Shown here in pieces: positions 26,674 through 36,822 of a DNA stretch of 64,000 nucleotides. Source of the stretch: Coleofasciculus sp. FACHB-T130 (lineage in GTDB: Bacteria > Cyanobacteriota > Cyanobacteriia > Cyanobacteriales > FACHB-T130); contig NZ_JACJOG010000059.1 in assembly GCF_014695375.1 (NCBI RefSeq), positions 124,001-188,000 on the forward strand, written 5' to 3'. The first letter of the stretch is position 1. The number at the start of each line of letters is the position of its first letter. The position numbers and the translations under genes were made by a program. Under the pieces are notes generated by a model that had not been told where the DNA came from, made no database searches, and saw only the letters and a list, made by a program, of their open reading frames with translations.

Positions 26674-27843
26674 ATGAAGCTCGCTTATGCTACAACTTAT
26701 GATGTCTTTAATAGCTTGACTTGGACTAAGTCTCAATTAGGACTGTGTGGTGCTGGAGCCAGCATAGCAAAAGCTTTAAAAAATCAATCTATTGACCTGG
26801 AATACTTTGGACCTTTAAATAAGAAAAAATCGGTAATTACTAAAGCTAAGTGGAGTTTATATCGAAACTTTTTTAAAAAAGATTACTACCGCTGGGCAGA
26901 GCCATTAGTGCTTAAGGATTATGCATATCAGATATCTGAAAAACTATCTAAATTTAACTCAGACATAGTGCTTTGTCCGGAAAATGCAGTGCCGATTGCT
27001 TATCTGGAATGTAAGCAACCAGTCGTTCTGTGGACAGATTCAACACTGGCAGGTTTGATTGATTTTTATCCTTATTTGAGCAACTTGTGCAAGGAAACCA
27101 AAGAAAATATATATTTAATGGAACAATCTGCATTGAATAAATGCGAGTTAGTAATTCTCGCGTCAGAATGGGCTGCTCAAACAGCCATTGATATCTATGG
27201 AATTAATCCTTCTAAAGTAAAAGTAGTTCCTTGGGGAGCTAATGTAACATGTAAGAGAACAATTGATGATATTGACAATGCTATAAAAGCAAGAAGTACA
27301 AATCCTTGCAAATTATTATTTATTGGTGTGGAGTGGCTTAGAAAAGGAGGGAGTGTTGCTCTGGAAGTTGCTAGAGAACTAAATCGAATGGGTCTAAAAA
27401 CTCAACTTCAAGTAGTTGGATGCCAGCCGAAGATTAATGAGTCTGAACTCAGTTTTGTTAGCCTTAAAGGATTTATTGATAAATCAACGACTGAGGGTTT
27501 AAATGAATTTAATAGACTAATGGCTGAATCCCACTTTCTAATTTTACCTACTTTAGCAGACTGCTCCCCCCACGTTTTAATTGAAGCAAATTCGTTTGGA
27601 GTACCTTGTTTAACCACAAATACTGGTGGTATACCAACTATCATTAAAAATGATTTTAACGGGAAAACTTTTGAAGTAGATGCTAATATTGCTGATTATT
27701 GTAACTATATTGTATCCAAACTAGAAAATTATAGTGACTATGAACGCTTAGCTGTCTCATCATTCAACGAGTATCAAGATAGACTTAATTGGAATATTTC
27801 TGCTCAAGCCGTAAAAAAACTATTAATTAAGTTAAGAAAATAG
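26674..27843 (+). CDS. GT4 family glycosyltransferase (second of tandem pair)
   Basis: Paralog of the preceding gene along its whole length: the start (KLAYATTYDVFNSLTW), the FAIL-like WTDS...AGLIDFYPYLSNLC stretch, KLLFIGVEWLRKGG, WGANVTCKRT and GGIPTII can be aligned by eye. One difference may matter: where the first copy reads QAEAYGNVFCEAN, this copy reads LADCSPHVLIEAN, so the first Glu of the E-x7-E motif is replaced by Asp/Cys while the second Glu is kept. Tandem duplication followed by divergence of the donor site is inferred. Same transcript as the two upstream genes is likely (15-base gap). Confidence 0.88.
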   Translation: MKLAYATTYDVFNSLTWTKSQLGLCGAGASIAKALKNQSIDLEYFGPLNKKKSVITKAKWSLYRNFFKKDYYRWAEPLVLKDYAYQISEKLSKFNSDIVLCPENAVPIAYLECKQPVVLWTDSTLAGLIDFYPYLSNLCKETKENIYLMEQSALNKCELVILASEWAAQTAIDIYGINPSKVKVVPWGANVTCKRTIDDIDNAIKARSTNPCKLLFIGVEWLRKGGSVALEVARELNRMGLKTQLQVVGCQPKINESELSFVSLKGFIDKSTTEGLNEFNRLMAESHFLILPTLADCSPHVLIEANSFGVPCLTTNTGGIPTIIKNDFNGKTFEVDANIADYCNYIVSKLENYSDYERLAVSSFNEYQDRLNWNISAQAVKKLLIKLRK

Positions 27844-28035
27844 AACATATTTCTATTTTTTTCTGAATTTTTGGAAAACTATAGTCCGATGAGTAGAAAT
27901 GCTAGCTTTTAGAGCTTTATTAAAAAAATAGAAACTTGTAAAGCTTTTTAGTCTTCAATAGCTTAAAGTTAAGTTTCTACTAGTATAGGTAAAGTTAATA
28001 ATACTAATTTTTTAACCAGCCAAGGAGATATTTTT

Positions 28036-28668
28036 ATGACGAGCATAAACAAATCTAAAATTTCAGGCGAAGAATATATATCAAAAGACCGGCTCATTAG
28101 CTACTATAACCAGGCACGTCTTATCAGAGGTTTAGGACAGCAAGTTAACAACATCCTTGAAATCGGGATTTTTAATTCACTTTTTACAGAAATGCTCAAG
28201 CGGGGTGGATACAACGTCACAACCGCTGATTTTGACGTAGAATTAAAGCCGGACATGGTTCTGGATCTAGCAAGTGATTTTACACTGCCAGAAGATAAAT
28301 TCGATGTGATCGCTATCTTTCAAGTATTAGAGCATATCCCTTATGAGGATGCAGAAAAAGCCCTCAAAAAGCTGGCAGATGCAACTAAAAAGTTTTTAGT
28401 AATTTCAGTTCCCTATAGAAGTAGATTTTTGTCAATTCAATTTAAATTTTCTTTGTCATTAAGACCCAAGTATTTTTTTGTTCGGATTCCACTCTTCTGG
28501 AGTCAAAAGCCTTTGACTGATGAACACCACTGGGAGATGGGACTCAAAGGCTATCCGAAAAAACGTCTAGTTAACTCAATTGAAAAAGCGGGTTTTATTA
28601 TTAAGAGGGAATTTATCGATCCTTTAAACCCCTATCACTACTTTTTCGTACTGGGAAAAAACAAATAA
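28036..28668 (+). CDS. class I SAM-dependent methyltransferase-like protein
   Basis: A Rossmann-fold methyltransferase of the UbiE/Methyltransf_11 type. Motif I reads ILEIGIFNSLF, which departs from the usual E-x-G-x-G-x-G in lacking the later glycines; the acidic end of strand 2 is TTADFDVE, and post-motif FDVIAIFQVLEHIPYEDAE is typical. A downstream basic segment and WSQKPLTDEHHWEMGLKGY form the substrate side. AAGGAG precedes the ATG. Following the glycosyltransferases, it may O-methylate a sugar of the same polymer, which is inference. Cofactor binding with the altered motif I is probable but unproven. Confidence 0.8.
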   Translation: MTSINKSKISGEEYISKDRLISYYNQARLIRGLGQQVNNILEIGIFNSLFTEMLKRGGYNVTTADFDVELKPDMVLDLASDFTLPEDKFDVIAIFQVLEHIPYEDAEKALKKLADATKKFLVISVPYRSRFLSIQFKFSLSLRPKYFFVRIPLFWSQKPLTDEHHWEMGLKGYPKKRLVNSIEKAGFIIKREFIDPLNPYHYFFVLGKNK

Positions 28669-28866
28669 TTAGCATTCTAGGTGGGGGTTGAGCGATCGCG
28701 CCTATTTACAATTTCCTTTACTAAACTAGAAAGTAGGGAAATCCGCATCTCGATGGGTGGGAATCCCATAGGGTTAAGCAGCCCTGCCCTCTACTCAGAA
28801 CGAACAGCGATCGCTCACAATCAATATTTAAGATACTCCAAGCAAGCGAATTAGAGATTCCTAACT

Positions 28867-30879
28867 ATGCTGGAACAAGGCACAATCACAATTCATACCG
28901 AGAATATTTTCCCAATTATCAAGAAATCTCTTTACACAGACCACGAGATATTCTTGCGGGAACTGGTTTCAAACGCCGTGGATGCCATCCAGAAACTCAA
29001 GATGGTTTCCTTCGCAGGCGAATTCACTGGCGAACTGGGCGAACCAGAAATTAAAATTGCAATTGACAAAGACAAAAAAACCCTCTCCATCTCGGATAAC
29101 GGTATCGGCATGACCGCAGAGGAGGTCAAGAAATACATCAATCAAGTTGCCTTCTCTAGCGCCGAAGAATTTATCCAAAAGTACAAAGCCAACGCAGATC
29201 AACAGATTATTGGTCACTTCGGTCTTGGCTTCTACTCCTCCTTCATGGTGGCCCAAAAAGTCGAGATTGATACCCTCTCTTACCAGCAAGGAGCTTCTGC
29301 CGTCCACTGGTCTTGTGATGGTTCACCCGTATTTCAGTTAGAAGACTCACCAAAAACTGAACGCGGCACCACCATCACCCTCACACTTCAGGATGAGGAG
29401 CTGGAATACCTGGAACCAATGCGGATTCGGCAGTTGGTAAAAACTTACTGCGACTTCATGCCAGTAGCTATCCAACTGGACGGGGAGACAATTAACCGGC
29501 AAAAGGCACCTTGGAAGGAATCGCCCCAAAACCTGACCAAAGAAGATTATCTAGAATTCTACCGCTACCTCTACCCTTTCCAAGAAGAGCCGCTGCTGTG
29601 GGTGCATCTTAACACTGACTATCCCTTCATCCTGAATGGGATTCTTTACTTCCCGAAGCTCAAGCCGGATGTGGACACCACCAAAGGGCAAATTAAGCTG
29701 TTCTGTAATCAAGTATTTGTCAGCGACCACTGCGAAGAAGTTATTCCCAAGTTCCTGCTGCCGCTGCGAGGCGTCATTGATAGCACTGACATCCCCTTGA
29801 ATGTCTCCCGCAGTTCCTTAACCAACGACCGGACAGTTCGGAGAATTGCCGATTACATTGCCAAGAAAGTAGGCGATCGCCTGAAAGAACTTTACCGTGA
29901 AAATCGCGACGAGTACATCCGCTGCTGGCAAGACGTAGGCACTTTCGTCAAATTTGGCTCCCTCAACGACGACAAATTCAAAAAGCAAGTCGAAGACATC
30001 CTGATTTATCGCACCACTGCGAACCTTACACCTGCGGCTCCAGAAACTCCCCAACCCGATATCCCATCTGTTGAAGTGCAATCTCAAGAGGGCGATGTCT
30101 GGCAAGAAGTGACCCCAAGTCAAACCTCGGCTTCTTCACCTCTCAGCCCTCAGTCCGAAGCCCTCGCCACTAACTACACCACCCTCAAAGAGTACCTGGA
30201 ACGGAATAAAGACCGCCACGAAAATCGAGTTTTTTACTGCACCGATGAAGTCTCCCAGGCGACCTACGTAGGACTACACAAAAACCAAGGTCTAGAAGTC
30301 CTGTTTATGGACTCCTTCATAGACTCCCACTTCATCAGCTTCCTAGAGCATGAACATCCGAATGTTAAGTTCTCCCGCGTAGACTCTGACCTCGACCAAA
30401 CCCTGCTTGACCAGGATAAAGCAGGAGAAATTGTTGACCCCAAAACTAACAAAACTCGCTCAGAACACATCAAAGAGTTATTCCAGAAAGCCCTCAACAA
30501 GCCCAAGCTGAACATCCGCACCGAGGCGCTAAAGTCAGATGACCCGCAGGGAACTCCACCAGCAATGGTACTTTTGCCAGAAGTTCTGCGGCGTCTACGG
30601 GAGATGAACGCGCTGATGCAGCAGCAAAACGTTGAATTTCCTGAAGAACACACCTTAGTGGTAAATACCGCGCACCCGCTGATTCAAAATCTAGTTCAGT
30701 TAAGCCAAGGCAGTATTATCCAAGGTGAGGGTCAATCACCCACCGGCGATTTAGCTAATCTGATGTGCCAGCATATCTATGATTTGGCATTAATGGCTCA
30801 GAAAGGATTTGACGCTGAAGGGATGAAATCCTTTGTGGAACGGTCGAATCAAGTGCTAACTCGTCTGACAGCACGCTAG
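28867..30879 (+). CDS. htpG: HtpG (bacterial Hsp90 chaperone)
   Basis: ATP-dependent dimeric chaperone. The N-terminal GHKL ATPase has LYTDHEIFLRELVSNAVDA, SISDNGIGMT and GHFGLGFYSSFMV; the middle domain has the LNVSRSSL region; the C-terminal dimerisation domain ends near residue 670. Between about residues 392 and 432 lies a Pro/Ser/Thr/Gln-rich linker (with PAAPETPQPDIP and SQTSASSPLS) that interrupts the middle domain and is unlike E. coli HtpG. In cyanobacteria HtpG supports heat and oxidative tolerance and linker-polypeptide handling in phycobilisomes. It separates the glycosyltransferase cluster from hpsA. Confidence 0.96.
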   Translation: MLEQGTITIHTENIFPIIKKSLYTDHEIFLRELVSNAVDAIQKLKMVSFAGEFTGELGEPEIKIAIDKDKKTLSISDNGIGMTAEEVKKYINQVAFSSAEEFIQKYKANADQQIIGHFGLGFYSSFMVAQKVEIDTLSYQQGASAVHWSCDGSPVFQLEDSPKTERGTTITLTLQDEELEYLEPMRIRQLVKTYCDFMPVAIQLDGETINRQKAPWKESPQNLTKEDYLEFYRYLYPFQEEPLLWVHLNTDYPFILNGILYFPKLKPDVDTTKGQIKLFCNQVFVSDHCEEVIPKFLLPLRGVIDSTDIPLNVSRSSLTNDRTVRRIADYIAKKVGDRLKELYRENRDEYIRCWQDVGTFVKFGSLNDDKFKKQVEDILIYRTTANLTPAAPETPQPDIPSVEVQSQEGDVWQEVTPSQTSASSPLSPQSEALATNYTTLKEYLERNKDRHENRVFYCTDEVSQATYVGLHKNQGLEVLFMDSFIDSHFISFLEHEHPNVKFSRVDSDLDQTLLDQDKAGEIVDPKTNKTRSEHIKELFQKALNKPKLNIRTEALKSDDPQGTPPAMVLLPEVLRRLREMNALMQQQNVEFPEEHTLVVNTAHPLIQNLVQLSQGSIIQGEGQSPTGDLANLMCQHIYDLALMAQKGFDAEGMKSFVERSNQVLTRLTAR

Positions 30880-30888
30880 GCGAGTATG

Positions 30889-30905
30889 GGTGGGCACTGC
30901 CCACC
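30889..30905. repeat. GGTGGGCA palindrome after htpG
   Basis: GGTGGGCA (30889-30896) and TGCCCACC (30898-30905) form an 8-bp perfect stem ten bases past the htpG stop. Same theme as 6957-6983. Possible terminator for htpG or dispersed palindrome. Confidence 0.6.
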
Positions 30906-30973
30906 TAAGCAATAGCTTGGGTACAATCTAAAAGCTATATCTAAATAACGACCGAAAATCTGGAGACTAGACT

Positions 30974-31210
30974 ATGTCGCGCAAATGTCAGCTGACCGGC
31001 AAAAAGGCGAATAATGCCTATGCAGTTTCTCACTCTCACCGGCGTACCAAAAAGCTACAGGAAGCAAATCTGCAATGGAAGCGAGTTTGGTGGCCTCAAG
31101 GGAATCGCTGGGTGAAGCTAAGGCTTTCTACGAAGGCAATCAAGACTCTAGAGCTAAAGGGTCTGCAAACGATGGCTAAAGAAGCGGGAATTAACCTGAA
31201 TCACTATTAG
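30974..31210 (+). CDS. rpmB: 50S ribosomal protein L28
   Basis: Large-subunit ribosomal protein of 78 aa, basic, with the N-terminal [37 protein letters not shown] and [19 protein letters not shown] that mark L28. GGAG lies ten bases before the ATG. The lone CxxxxG near the start is the remnant of the zinc-binding form; the second cysteine pair is missing. A TACAAT hexamer at about 30918 could be its -10 box. It stands alone between htpG and hpsA. Confidence 0.96.
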   Translation: MSRKCQLTGKKANNAYAVSHSHRRTKKLQEANLQWKRVWWPQGNRWVKLRLSTKAIKTLELKGLQTMAKEAGINLNHY

Positions 31211-31819
31211 TACACACTATTAGTACAGCCTCTAGAGAATCCCTGAGTGCTTATGGCTTCTAGTAGAGCACGTTGCCTGCGATGTCTCTACACTTTGTTA
31301 TTTATGTGCTGCCTGATACCCCACTTCATGGTGCGTGTTGGGCAGTTTCTTTATTTTTTTACTAGAGGTGATAGGTTTTGCACAACATCTGGGTATCTTA
31401 ACTACAGTAAATCTACCCCGATTTTTTGTTAAGTTGTGTTGAAGCTAAACGCTATGTTTGCAAAGATGGTTTATAGAGACTCTTAAATCTATCCCTTGGG
31501 GGAAGCGCACATCTAGCCTTTATGCCAGAATACGGAACCGACATTTCTACTCCGGAAAGGTACTGAAAAATTTAACAAGCCATTAAACAGCCGTTAAACA
31601 TCTGAGTGCGTAGTTTCCCGGTTGCCCGCCAGAAATTGGGTTGTTAAGACAGAGGAGAAATGTCGAACTATAAATTTTTGATGAAGCTTCCCCTCACCTC
31701 ATAAAAAGCGAAATTTTAGGCGATTAGCCTTTTCTGATCCCTTTCGACGCCAGTTCTTAATTTTTTAAGTTTTAAACTCTTCATTCCACCCATCTCTCAC
31801 CTTTGACAGGAAAGCAGCC
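31211..31819. promoter_or_regulatory. 609-base upstream region of hpsA
   Basis: No gene is supported; a 61-aa frame at 31247-31432 has a poor composition and no ribosome binding site. The AT-rich second half (31640-31800) is probably the promoter and leader of hpsA. In Nostoc punctiforme hps genes are switched on in hormogonia by a cascade of alternative sigma factors, so an alternative-sigma promoter is expected here; I cannot identify one by eye. AGGAAAG just before the hpsA ATG is the ribosome binding site. Confidence 0.45.
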
Positions 31820-34800
31820 ATGTCATCCCGCAACAAGTTAGTTAAAGCTATCCAGAATCTTTTCCGGCAAATGATGCAGCTAGGAAGAGCTATTACCAAA
31901 ACGCTCATGAACTGGCTTTTGCGGAGCTTAATGGTTATCGGTCGAGGCTCAAAGCTTGCCAAGTCTGGATTTATCTTGCCAACGGTGACAATGGTAATCC
32001 TAGTTGTCATCTTGCTGACGACAGCGATGGTGTTCCGGTCGTTCGATCGTTCCAAAAATGCCAGTAACGTGAGGGTGAATCAGGCAGTGCTGGCAGCAGC
32101 AACCCCCGCCCTTGACCGAGCCAAAGCAAAGATATCCGCTTTACTGGCAGACCCGACGCTGCCACGGTCAACACCAACAGATTTTGCCTTAAATCAGGCA
32201 ATTTTTGGGAGCCTCAATAAGTATACTTTGGGCGATGAGACGCAGCTGCTGGTTCAATATGACATTAATGGAAACAACACGATTGAAAAGGCAACCAACC
32301 TGCCATTAGACAATAACGAAAGTACAACCACTGCTTGGAGATTTCCGGTTGATACCGATAACAATGGCAAGTTTGATAGCTATACCCTCTATGGTATTTA
32401 CTTCAGGACTCCCAATCCGAGTGTAAGACCCAAAAGAACTCCTATCGAGGCGAGAACTGCGCCGATGGATGACAGCGCCGCCAATCCGGCCTGTGCTGCT
32501 GCACAAGGCAGCTTCGCTGGTTTGGTGGGAGGCACGGGTTGGTATAAAACCGGGTCTCTTTTAAAGAAAAGCTTCTATGTCTTTGCGGCAACTGTTCCAT
32601 TTACCACTAATGCTAATAAGCCAGCTAACCCTCAGATTTTCCCGCCAGGTAGCAACAAAGGATTTTCTGCTATAGAGTACCAGCAAGACCGGGCGCAGAT
32701 TCCCCTGAATAACAATGCTGTTGTGTATGAAGATGACCTAGAGATTACTCCAGGATCTGGGCTTAAAATAAATGGGCGCATCCAGACCAACAGCAACTTG
32801 ATAACTGGCAAAGCGGGTAGTGGAGATGTTGAGTACTACCAGGTCAGTAGCCTCAAATCTTGTTTCTACCAAGAGGAAAACGGCAAAATTACTGTTGGCG
32901 GTAATTTGCTGGTTGGGAGTACAAATGGCGCTAGTGTTAGCGCAGTAAAGGTGGATCGGTACCAGAAAAACAGTGCCGATCGTCAAGACTTAACAACGAC
33001 GACTAATACAGTCAGTAACACGCCCAATCAAGCAGCTTATAACAGCCAAGCGTATGCTAATCGAATAAATGTTTTAGTCCAAAAATGGACATCTGCGAAT
33101 CCGACCGATTTTACCAACGATCCAGATGATGTTAAAAAGCAAATTCCAACGAGTGCCTCGGTAGAAAAACAACAAGAGGTTCGCCTAAGCGCGCTAGAGA
33201 AATACTTTAGAGATCGTATGCGTCGCGTTCCTTATGCGGAAGATACCAGTGGTGATAACGCTAAAACATATTTTCCGGGAAGTAGTGGAAACACGCTGCG
33301 ACCACCGGATGAATGGGTACATCCAGCCAATCCAACAAGTGGAGCGAGTAATAATAGTCTGACACTGGTGACGAATCAGCCACCGGCAACAGAACCGACA
33401 GAACAGGCAAAAGGTAAAGTTGGGGAAAAATATTTAGGCGATCGCATCCTCGTTGGTAATGGTCTCCCTGCTAAGTGGTGGGACAGCACAGCAAACAAGT
33501 TTCAGGGAGATAAAGGACAGCAACCAGTTAAACCTAATGCAGACTGGAATTATTCCCCTGACCCCAGTAAGAAAGCACGCTACCGCAACACCCAAGTATT
33601 TCCTTTATCAGATTTAGGGAATACAGATCGGGATGGCTTCTGGGAACAACAAGCTGCTCTAGCCCCTAACCAACCACTTGAGGCAGTAGGGGGTCTCCGA
33701 GTCGTCACGGGTGCTGGAGTTTACACAGGTTATCACATCGGTCCAAATGAGCAAATAACACCTGGCAATGCTAGCGCGTCCTTCCTACCAGCGCCACCAA
33801 CTGTTCTCGATGTACCCTCAACGGCTACTGTAAACGAGTCACTGTTTACACCCGTCTGGCCTGACTCAATGCCAATGTGGGAAGACACACGACGAGAGGG
33901 TATTCCTGACCTTCCTATCCCTAGCGGTGATAGAAGAGGGGATTTAGTGATGCGAGCTACGGCAGTTTATCACTATAAAGGCAGCTCTGCTAACACCCTT
34001 ACACAGCGTCAAACGCCGATTGCCTGTGTCAGCAGCTACTACGATCCCAGCACTAGCGTAACGGCTAGGAACCAATCTACTCTGGCAGCAGCTTTTGCTG
34101 GCCCACCAGGGGTTACTGGCACTGTCCGAGGCAGATCTAACAACGGCATCAGCTACGATGCAGCACCAGTCGCAGCTGCATTGCCTACTACTTCAGCACC
34201 GCCAAACGGTACTACTGGTTTATTTCCCTATACAGCACCAGCATTCCAAGGAGCGGGAGCAGAGAATCCAGCAAATATTGGTGTTTCTGTATTGGATCGG
34301 CTCTACTATCAAGCCAACCTGATCTTCCCTAACGGGCGGTTTGTGAATGAGCCACTCCGCAATGCGCTGACAAGCCTAGCCGCTAATGGTGCAGCAGCTC
34401 TCACCCTCGCACAGCAATCTACTATTGATTCCACCATTTGTGCTTTAAAAATTGCTGACGGAACTCTGACTCGTAATGCCACCGTTATCCCCGATGGAAG
34501 CATCTACGAAACAACTTTTTTGGACGCCAGAGAGATTAAAGCAATTGATCGAGATAATAATCCGGCTGACGATGCTACTGGCGGTTTAGCAACCTTTAGA
34601 GCCATCAATCCCACCAATGTATCTACACTGACCGGGAATTATGACCTCGGCATTGAAGAGCGTCAGCCTCTAGAGATTCGCGTCACGGCATTGGATTTAA
34701 ATAAGCTGCGACAAACTACAATCGGTACCGCGGCAACAAATACTCCCTCAACGGAGTATTTGTTGCCAGACAGCGGCATTATCTATGCCACTCGTGAAGA

Positions 34801-36751
34801 CGCTCTGCTGGATCTGAGCGAACCTCTACCTACAACGGGTACCGAAGCCCAAAAAATGTCAGCGCAAAAGAGCAAAAGCCCGGTTGACTTTAAGCTTGAC
34901 CCTACCCGACGACCTAGCGGGATTATGTTAGTCAACGGCAGCATCCTAGCTCGTGGAGCCGCGACTCCCACTAATGCCTACACTTTGGTCACGCCTCCAG
35001 GGGCAGAAAAGGGTCTGATTTTAGCCACTAACTTGCCAGCTTATGTCAAAGCTGATGTTAAAGGCTTTAACCTGCACCAAACATCAGGGGGAACACGCCT
35101 GGAAGAGTTTCAGGAACAACTGGCAACGGATCCTACCTATACCAAGGACGTTTTCTATAATCGTGCAACTCCTGAATACAACTTTGCCTGCCGCAATGGA
35201 CAGCCAGGGCTTAGCTGTACAGGTGGTGACTTCTGGCGACCCGCAACAGTGCTTGCAGATTCCGTCACCCTCCTTTCTGACAGTTTTAGATTCGGTTTCC
35301 GCAATGAGGGAGACTATGACCTGAGAAATAACCAGGGAAACCTAGATTCGATAACTAAGCGAAAAGAGAGGGGCTTCTGGAACAACAACTTTGTCACCAA
35401 CGGTCTTAGCAGTGGCATCAGTGTCGATGTTGGCGGCATCAAAACGCCTACAGATGCTGACTACATCAGCAACACTCCTTCTACTAATTACGTCCCCAGT
35501 TCTTACTTCAACAACTTCGTCACGCCCATTCAACGGCGAGGGCAGTTCTCAGAGTATGTCATGGAAATCTGCCGGAAACTGCCTGTTTCCGAATGTGGAC
35601 CAGCCGATTGGGTAATTGGTACATTAGCAAATCCTAACTTGAGTGCCAAAGATGCAGGCTTGATCGGTACGGATGTGAGCCAACTTTTATCGGGCACTAC
35701 CGCTACACCTGCTCCAGGTTACGATGCTAACGGCGATAGTACGATATCGCCAGAAGAAAAAACAGCGGAGCAACGCTATCCCCGCCGGGTCGCTTTCCAA
35801 CGGAATCCTAGCAATTTGCTGGTACTAAATGCTGATAAACCAGTGCCCTTAGGAATCGATAGCGCCACGGGAAAAGTTAAAGCTTATCCGTACAGCACTT
35901 TTAGCAGCAGCAACCGGCCTCGGACGCGACCCAATGCTCTGTTGTATCGAACAACCTCTAACACTACAGATCCCAGCAGCGCTACCCCTGGTGATTGGAG
36001 TTACAGTGACACTAAGCCGCTGTTTTACCGAACCCAAAACACTGTACCATTCGCTGCCAACGATCCGGTGTTAGTTGGAACGTCCCCTCTGGAACATCCC
36101 CTCTTAGTGCCTGTGTTGCAATTTCATCTCCCGAATCAAACAGCGGGTGCAAATCCTGATACTGCTAGTCCTGCATACATTAAAAACAACACACTCTGGC
36201 TGCACAGACCTAGTACTGATACGACTTTCAACCTGGTGGTTGCGGGAGGAGATAGCCCGCTCAACGGTTTAAAGAGTGAATCCAATGGAGGTTTGCAAAA
36301 CTTTGTGCGATTCATGGAGAACTGGTATCAGGTTCCTGCGCGAATCAGCGGTTCATTCATCCAGTTTAAGCACAGTGCCCAGGCAACAGCCCCGTTCCAA
36401 GGTGTGCAAGGTTCAACGCTGCCTTCTAGTCCTTTTGGCTACACAAAGTTGTACAGCAGTGAAATCAATACCATTGGTAGCAGTGGAGGTGGCACAGCCT
36501 TCTATGTAGAACCTTTCCGGTACTGGGGTTTTGATGTAGCGTTGCTGTCTCAGTTGCCTGACAGGTTCTCCCAACAGTTCACCAGAGAGTCGCCTGGATC
36601 GCCAAACGAATTCTATCGGGAAGTGGGCAGGGATGACGAGTGGATGAAAACGTTACTGTGTGCTAAAGAATTGGCAAATCCTACTACCTTCGCCATCGAC
36701 ATTGACCAACGCCCGCCCGGTACTTTCTGCACAGCCAAGACAGGCGGTTGA
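31820..36751 (+). CDS. hpsA: HpsA, hormogonium polysaccharide biosynthesis protein
   Basis: A 1643-aa surface or secreted protein. The basic N-terminal 48 residues lead into one hydrophobic helix (51-72, FILPTVTMVILVVILLTTAM) preceded by KSG, a PilX/GspK-like layout; +5 is Thr rather than the Glu of true pilins. The remainder is Asn/Thr/Pro/Gly-rich without enzymatic motifs. Scattered Asp/Asn-rich stretches (DTDNNGKFD, YDANGDSTISPEE) look like calcium-binding loops. In Nostoc punctiforme hpsA is required for hormogonium polysaccharide and motility. Four pseudopilin genes follow in the same direction, the first after 71 bases. The exact function of HpsA is not known. Confidence 0.9.
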   Translation: MSSRNKLVKAIQNLFRQMMQLGRAITKTLMNWLLRSLMVIGRGSKLAKSGFILPTVTMVILVVILLTTAMVFRSFDRSKNASNVRVNQAVLAAATPALDRAKAKISALLADPTLPRSTPTDFALNQAIFGSLNKYTLGDETQLLVQYDINGNNTIEKATNLPLDNNESTTTAWRFPVDTDNNGKFDSYTLYGIYFRTPNPSVRPKRTPIEARTAPMDDSAANPACAAAQGSFAGLVGGTGWYKTGSLLKKSFYVFAATVPFTTNANKPANPQIFPPGSNKGFSAIEYQQDRAQIPLNNNAVVYEDDLEITPGSGLKINGRIQTNSNLITGKAGSGDVEYYQVSSLKSCFYQEENGKITVGGNLLVGSTNGASVSAVKVDRYQKNSADRQDLTTTTNTVSNTPNQAAYNSQAYANRINVLVQKWTSANPTDFTNDPDDVKKQIPTSASVEKQQEVRLSALEKYFRDRMRRVPYAEDTSGDNAKTYFPGSSGNTLRPPDEWVHPANPTSGASNNSLTLVTNQPPATEPTEQAKGKVGEKYLGDRILVGNGLPAKWWDSTANKFQGDKGQQPVKPNADWNYSPDPSKKARYRNTQVFPLSDLGNTDRDGFWEQQAALAPNQPLEAVGGLRVVTGAGVYTGYHIGPNEQITPGNASASFLPAPPTVLDVPSTATVNESLFTPVWPDSMPMWEDTRREGIPDLPIPSGDRRGDLVMRATAVYHYKGSSANTLTQRQTPIACVSSYYDPSTSVTARNQSTLAAAFAGPPGVTGTVRGRSNNGISYDAAPVAAALPTTSAPPNGTTGLFPYTAPAFQGAGAENPANIGVSVLDRLYYQANLIFPNGRFVNEPLRNALTSLAANGAAALTLAQQSTIDSTICALKIADGTLTRNATVIPDGSIYETTFLDAREIKAIDRDNNPADDATGGLATFRAINPTNVSTLTGNYDLGIEERQPLEIRVTALDLNKLRQTTIGTAATNTPSTEYLLPDSGIIYATREDALLDLSEPLPTTGTEAQKMSAQKSKSPVDFKLDPTRRPSGIMLVNGSILARGAATPTNAYTLVTPPGAEKGLILATNLPAYVKADVKGFNLHQTSGGTRLEEFQEQLATDPTYTKDVFYNRATPEYNFACRNGQPGLSCTGGDFWRPATVLADSVTLLSDSFRFGFRNEGDYDLRNNQGNLDSITKRKERGFWNNNFVTNGLSSGISVDVGGIKTPTDADYISNTPSTNYVPSSYFNNFVTPIQRRGQFSEYVMEICRKLPVSECGPADWVIGTLANPNLSAKDAGLIGTDVSQLLSGTTATPAPGYDANGDSTISPEEKTAEQRYPRRVAFQRNPSNLLVLNADKPVPLGIDSATGKVKAYPYSTFSSSNRPRTRPNALLYRTTSNTTDPSSATPGDWSYSDTKPLFYRTQNTVPFAANDPVLVGTSPLEHPLLVPVLQFHLPNQTAGANPDTASPAYIKNNTLWLHRPSTDTTFNLVVAGGDSPLNGLKSESNGGLQNFVRFMENWYQVPARISGSFIQFKHSAQATAPFQGVQGSTLPSSPFGYTKLYSSEINTIGSSGGGTAFYVEPFRYWGFDVALLSQLPDRFSQQFTRESPGSPNEFYREVGRDDEWMKTLLCAKELANPTTFAIDIDQRPPGTFCTAKTGG

Positions 36752-36822
36752 TTTCGGCAAACCGTAAGCAAGACATTCTACCGAATCTAGCAAAACCCAA
36801 ATAGTTCAGGTCAGATCCAGCC

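Noticed and set aside
31247-31432. 61-aa frame upstream of hpsA
   Set aside because: Cys/Phe-rich odd composition and no ribosome binding site; treated as intergenic.
31211-31819. Possible riboswitch upstream of hpsA
   Set aside because: I looked for c-di-GMP (GEMM) type signatures and found none convincing.
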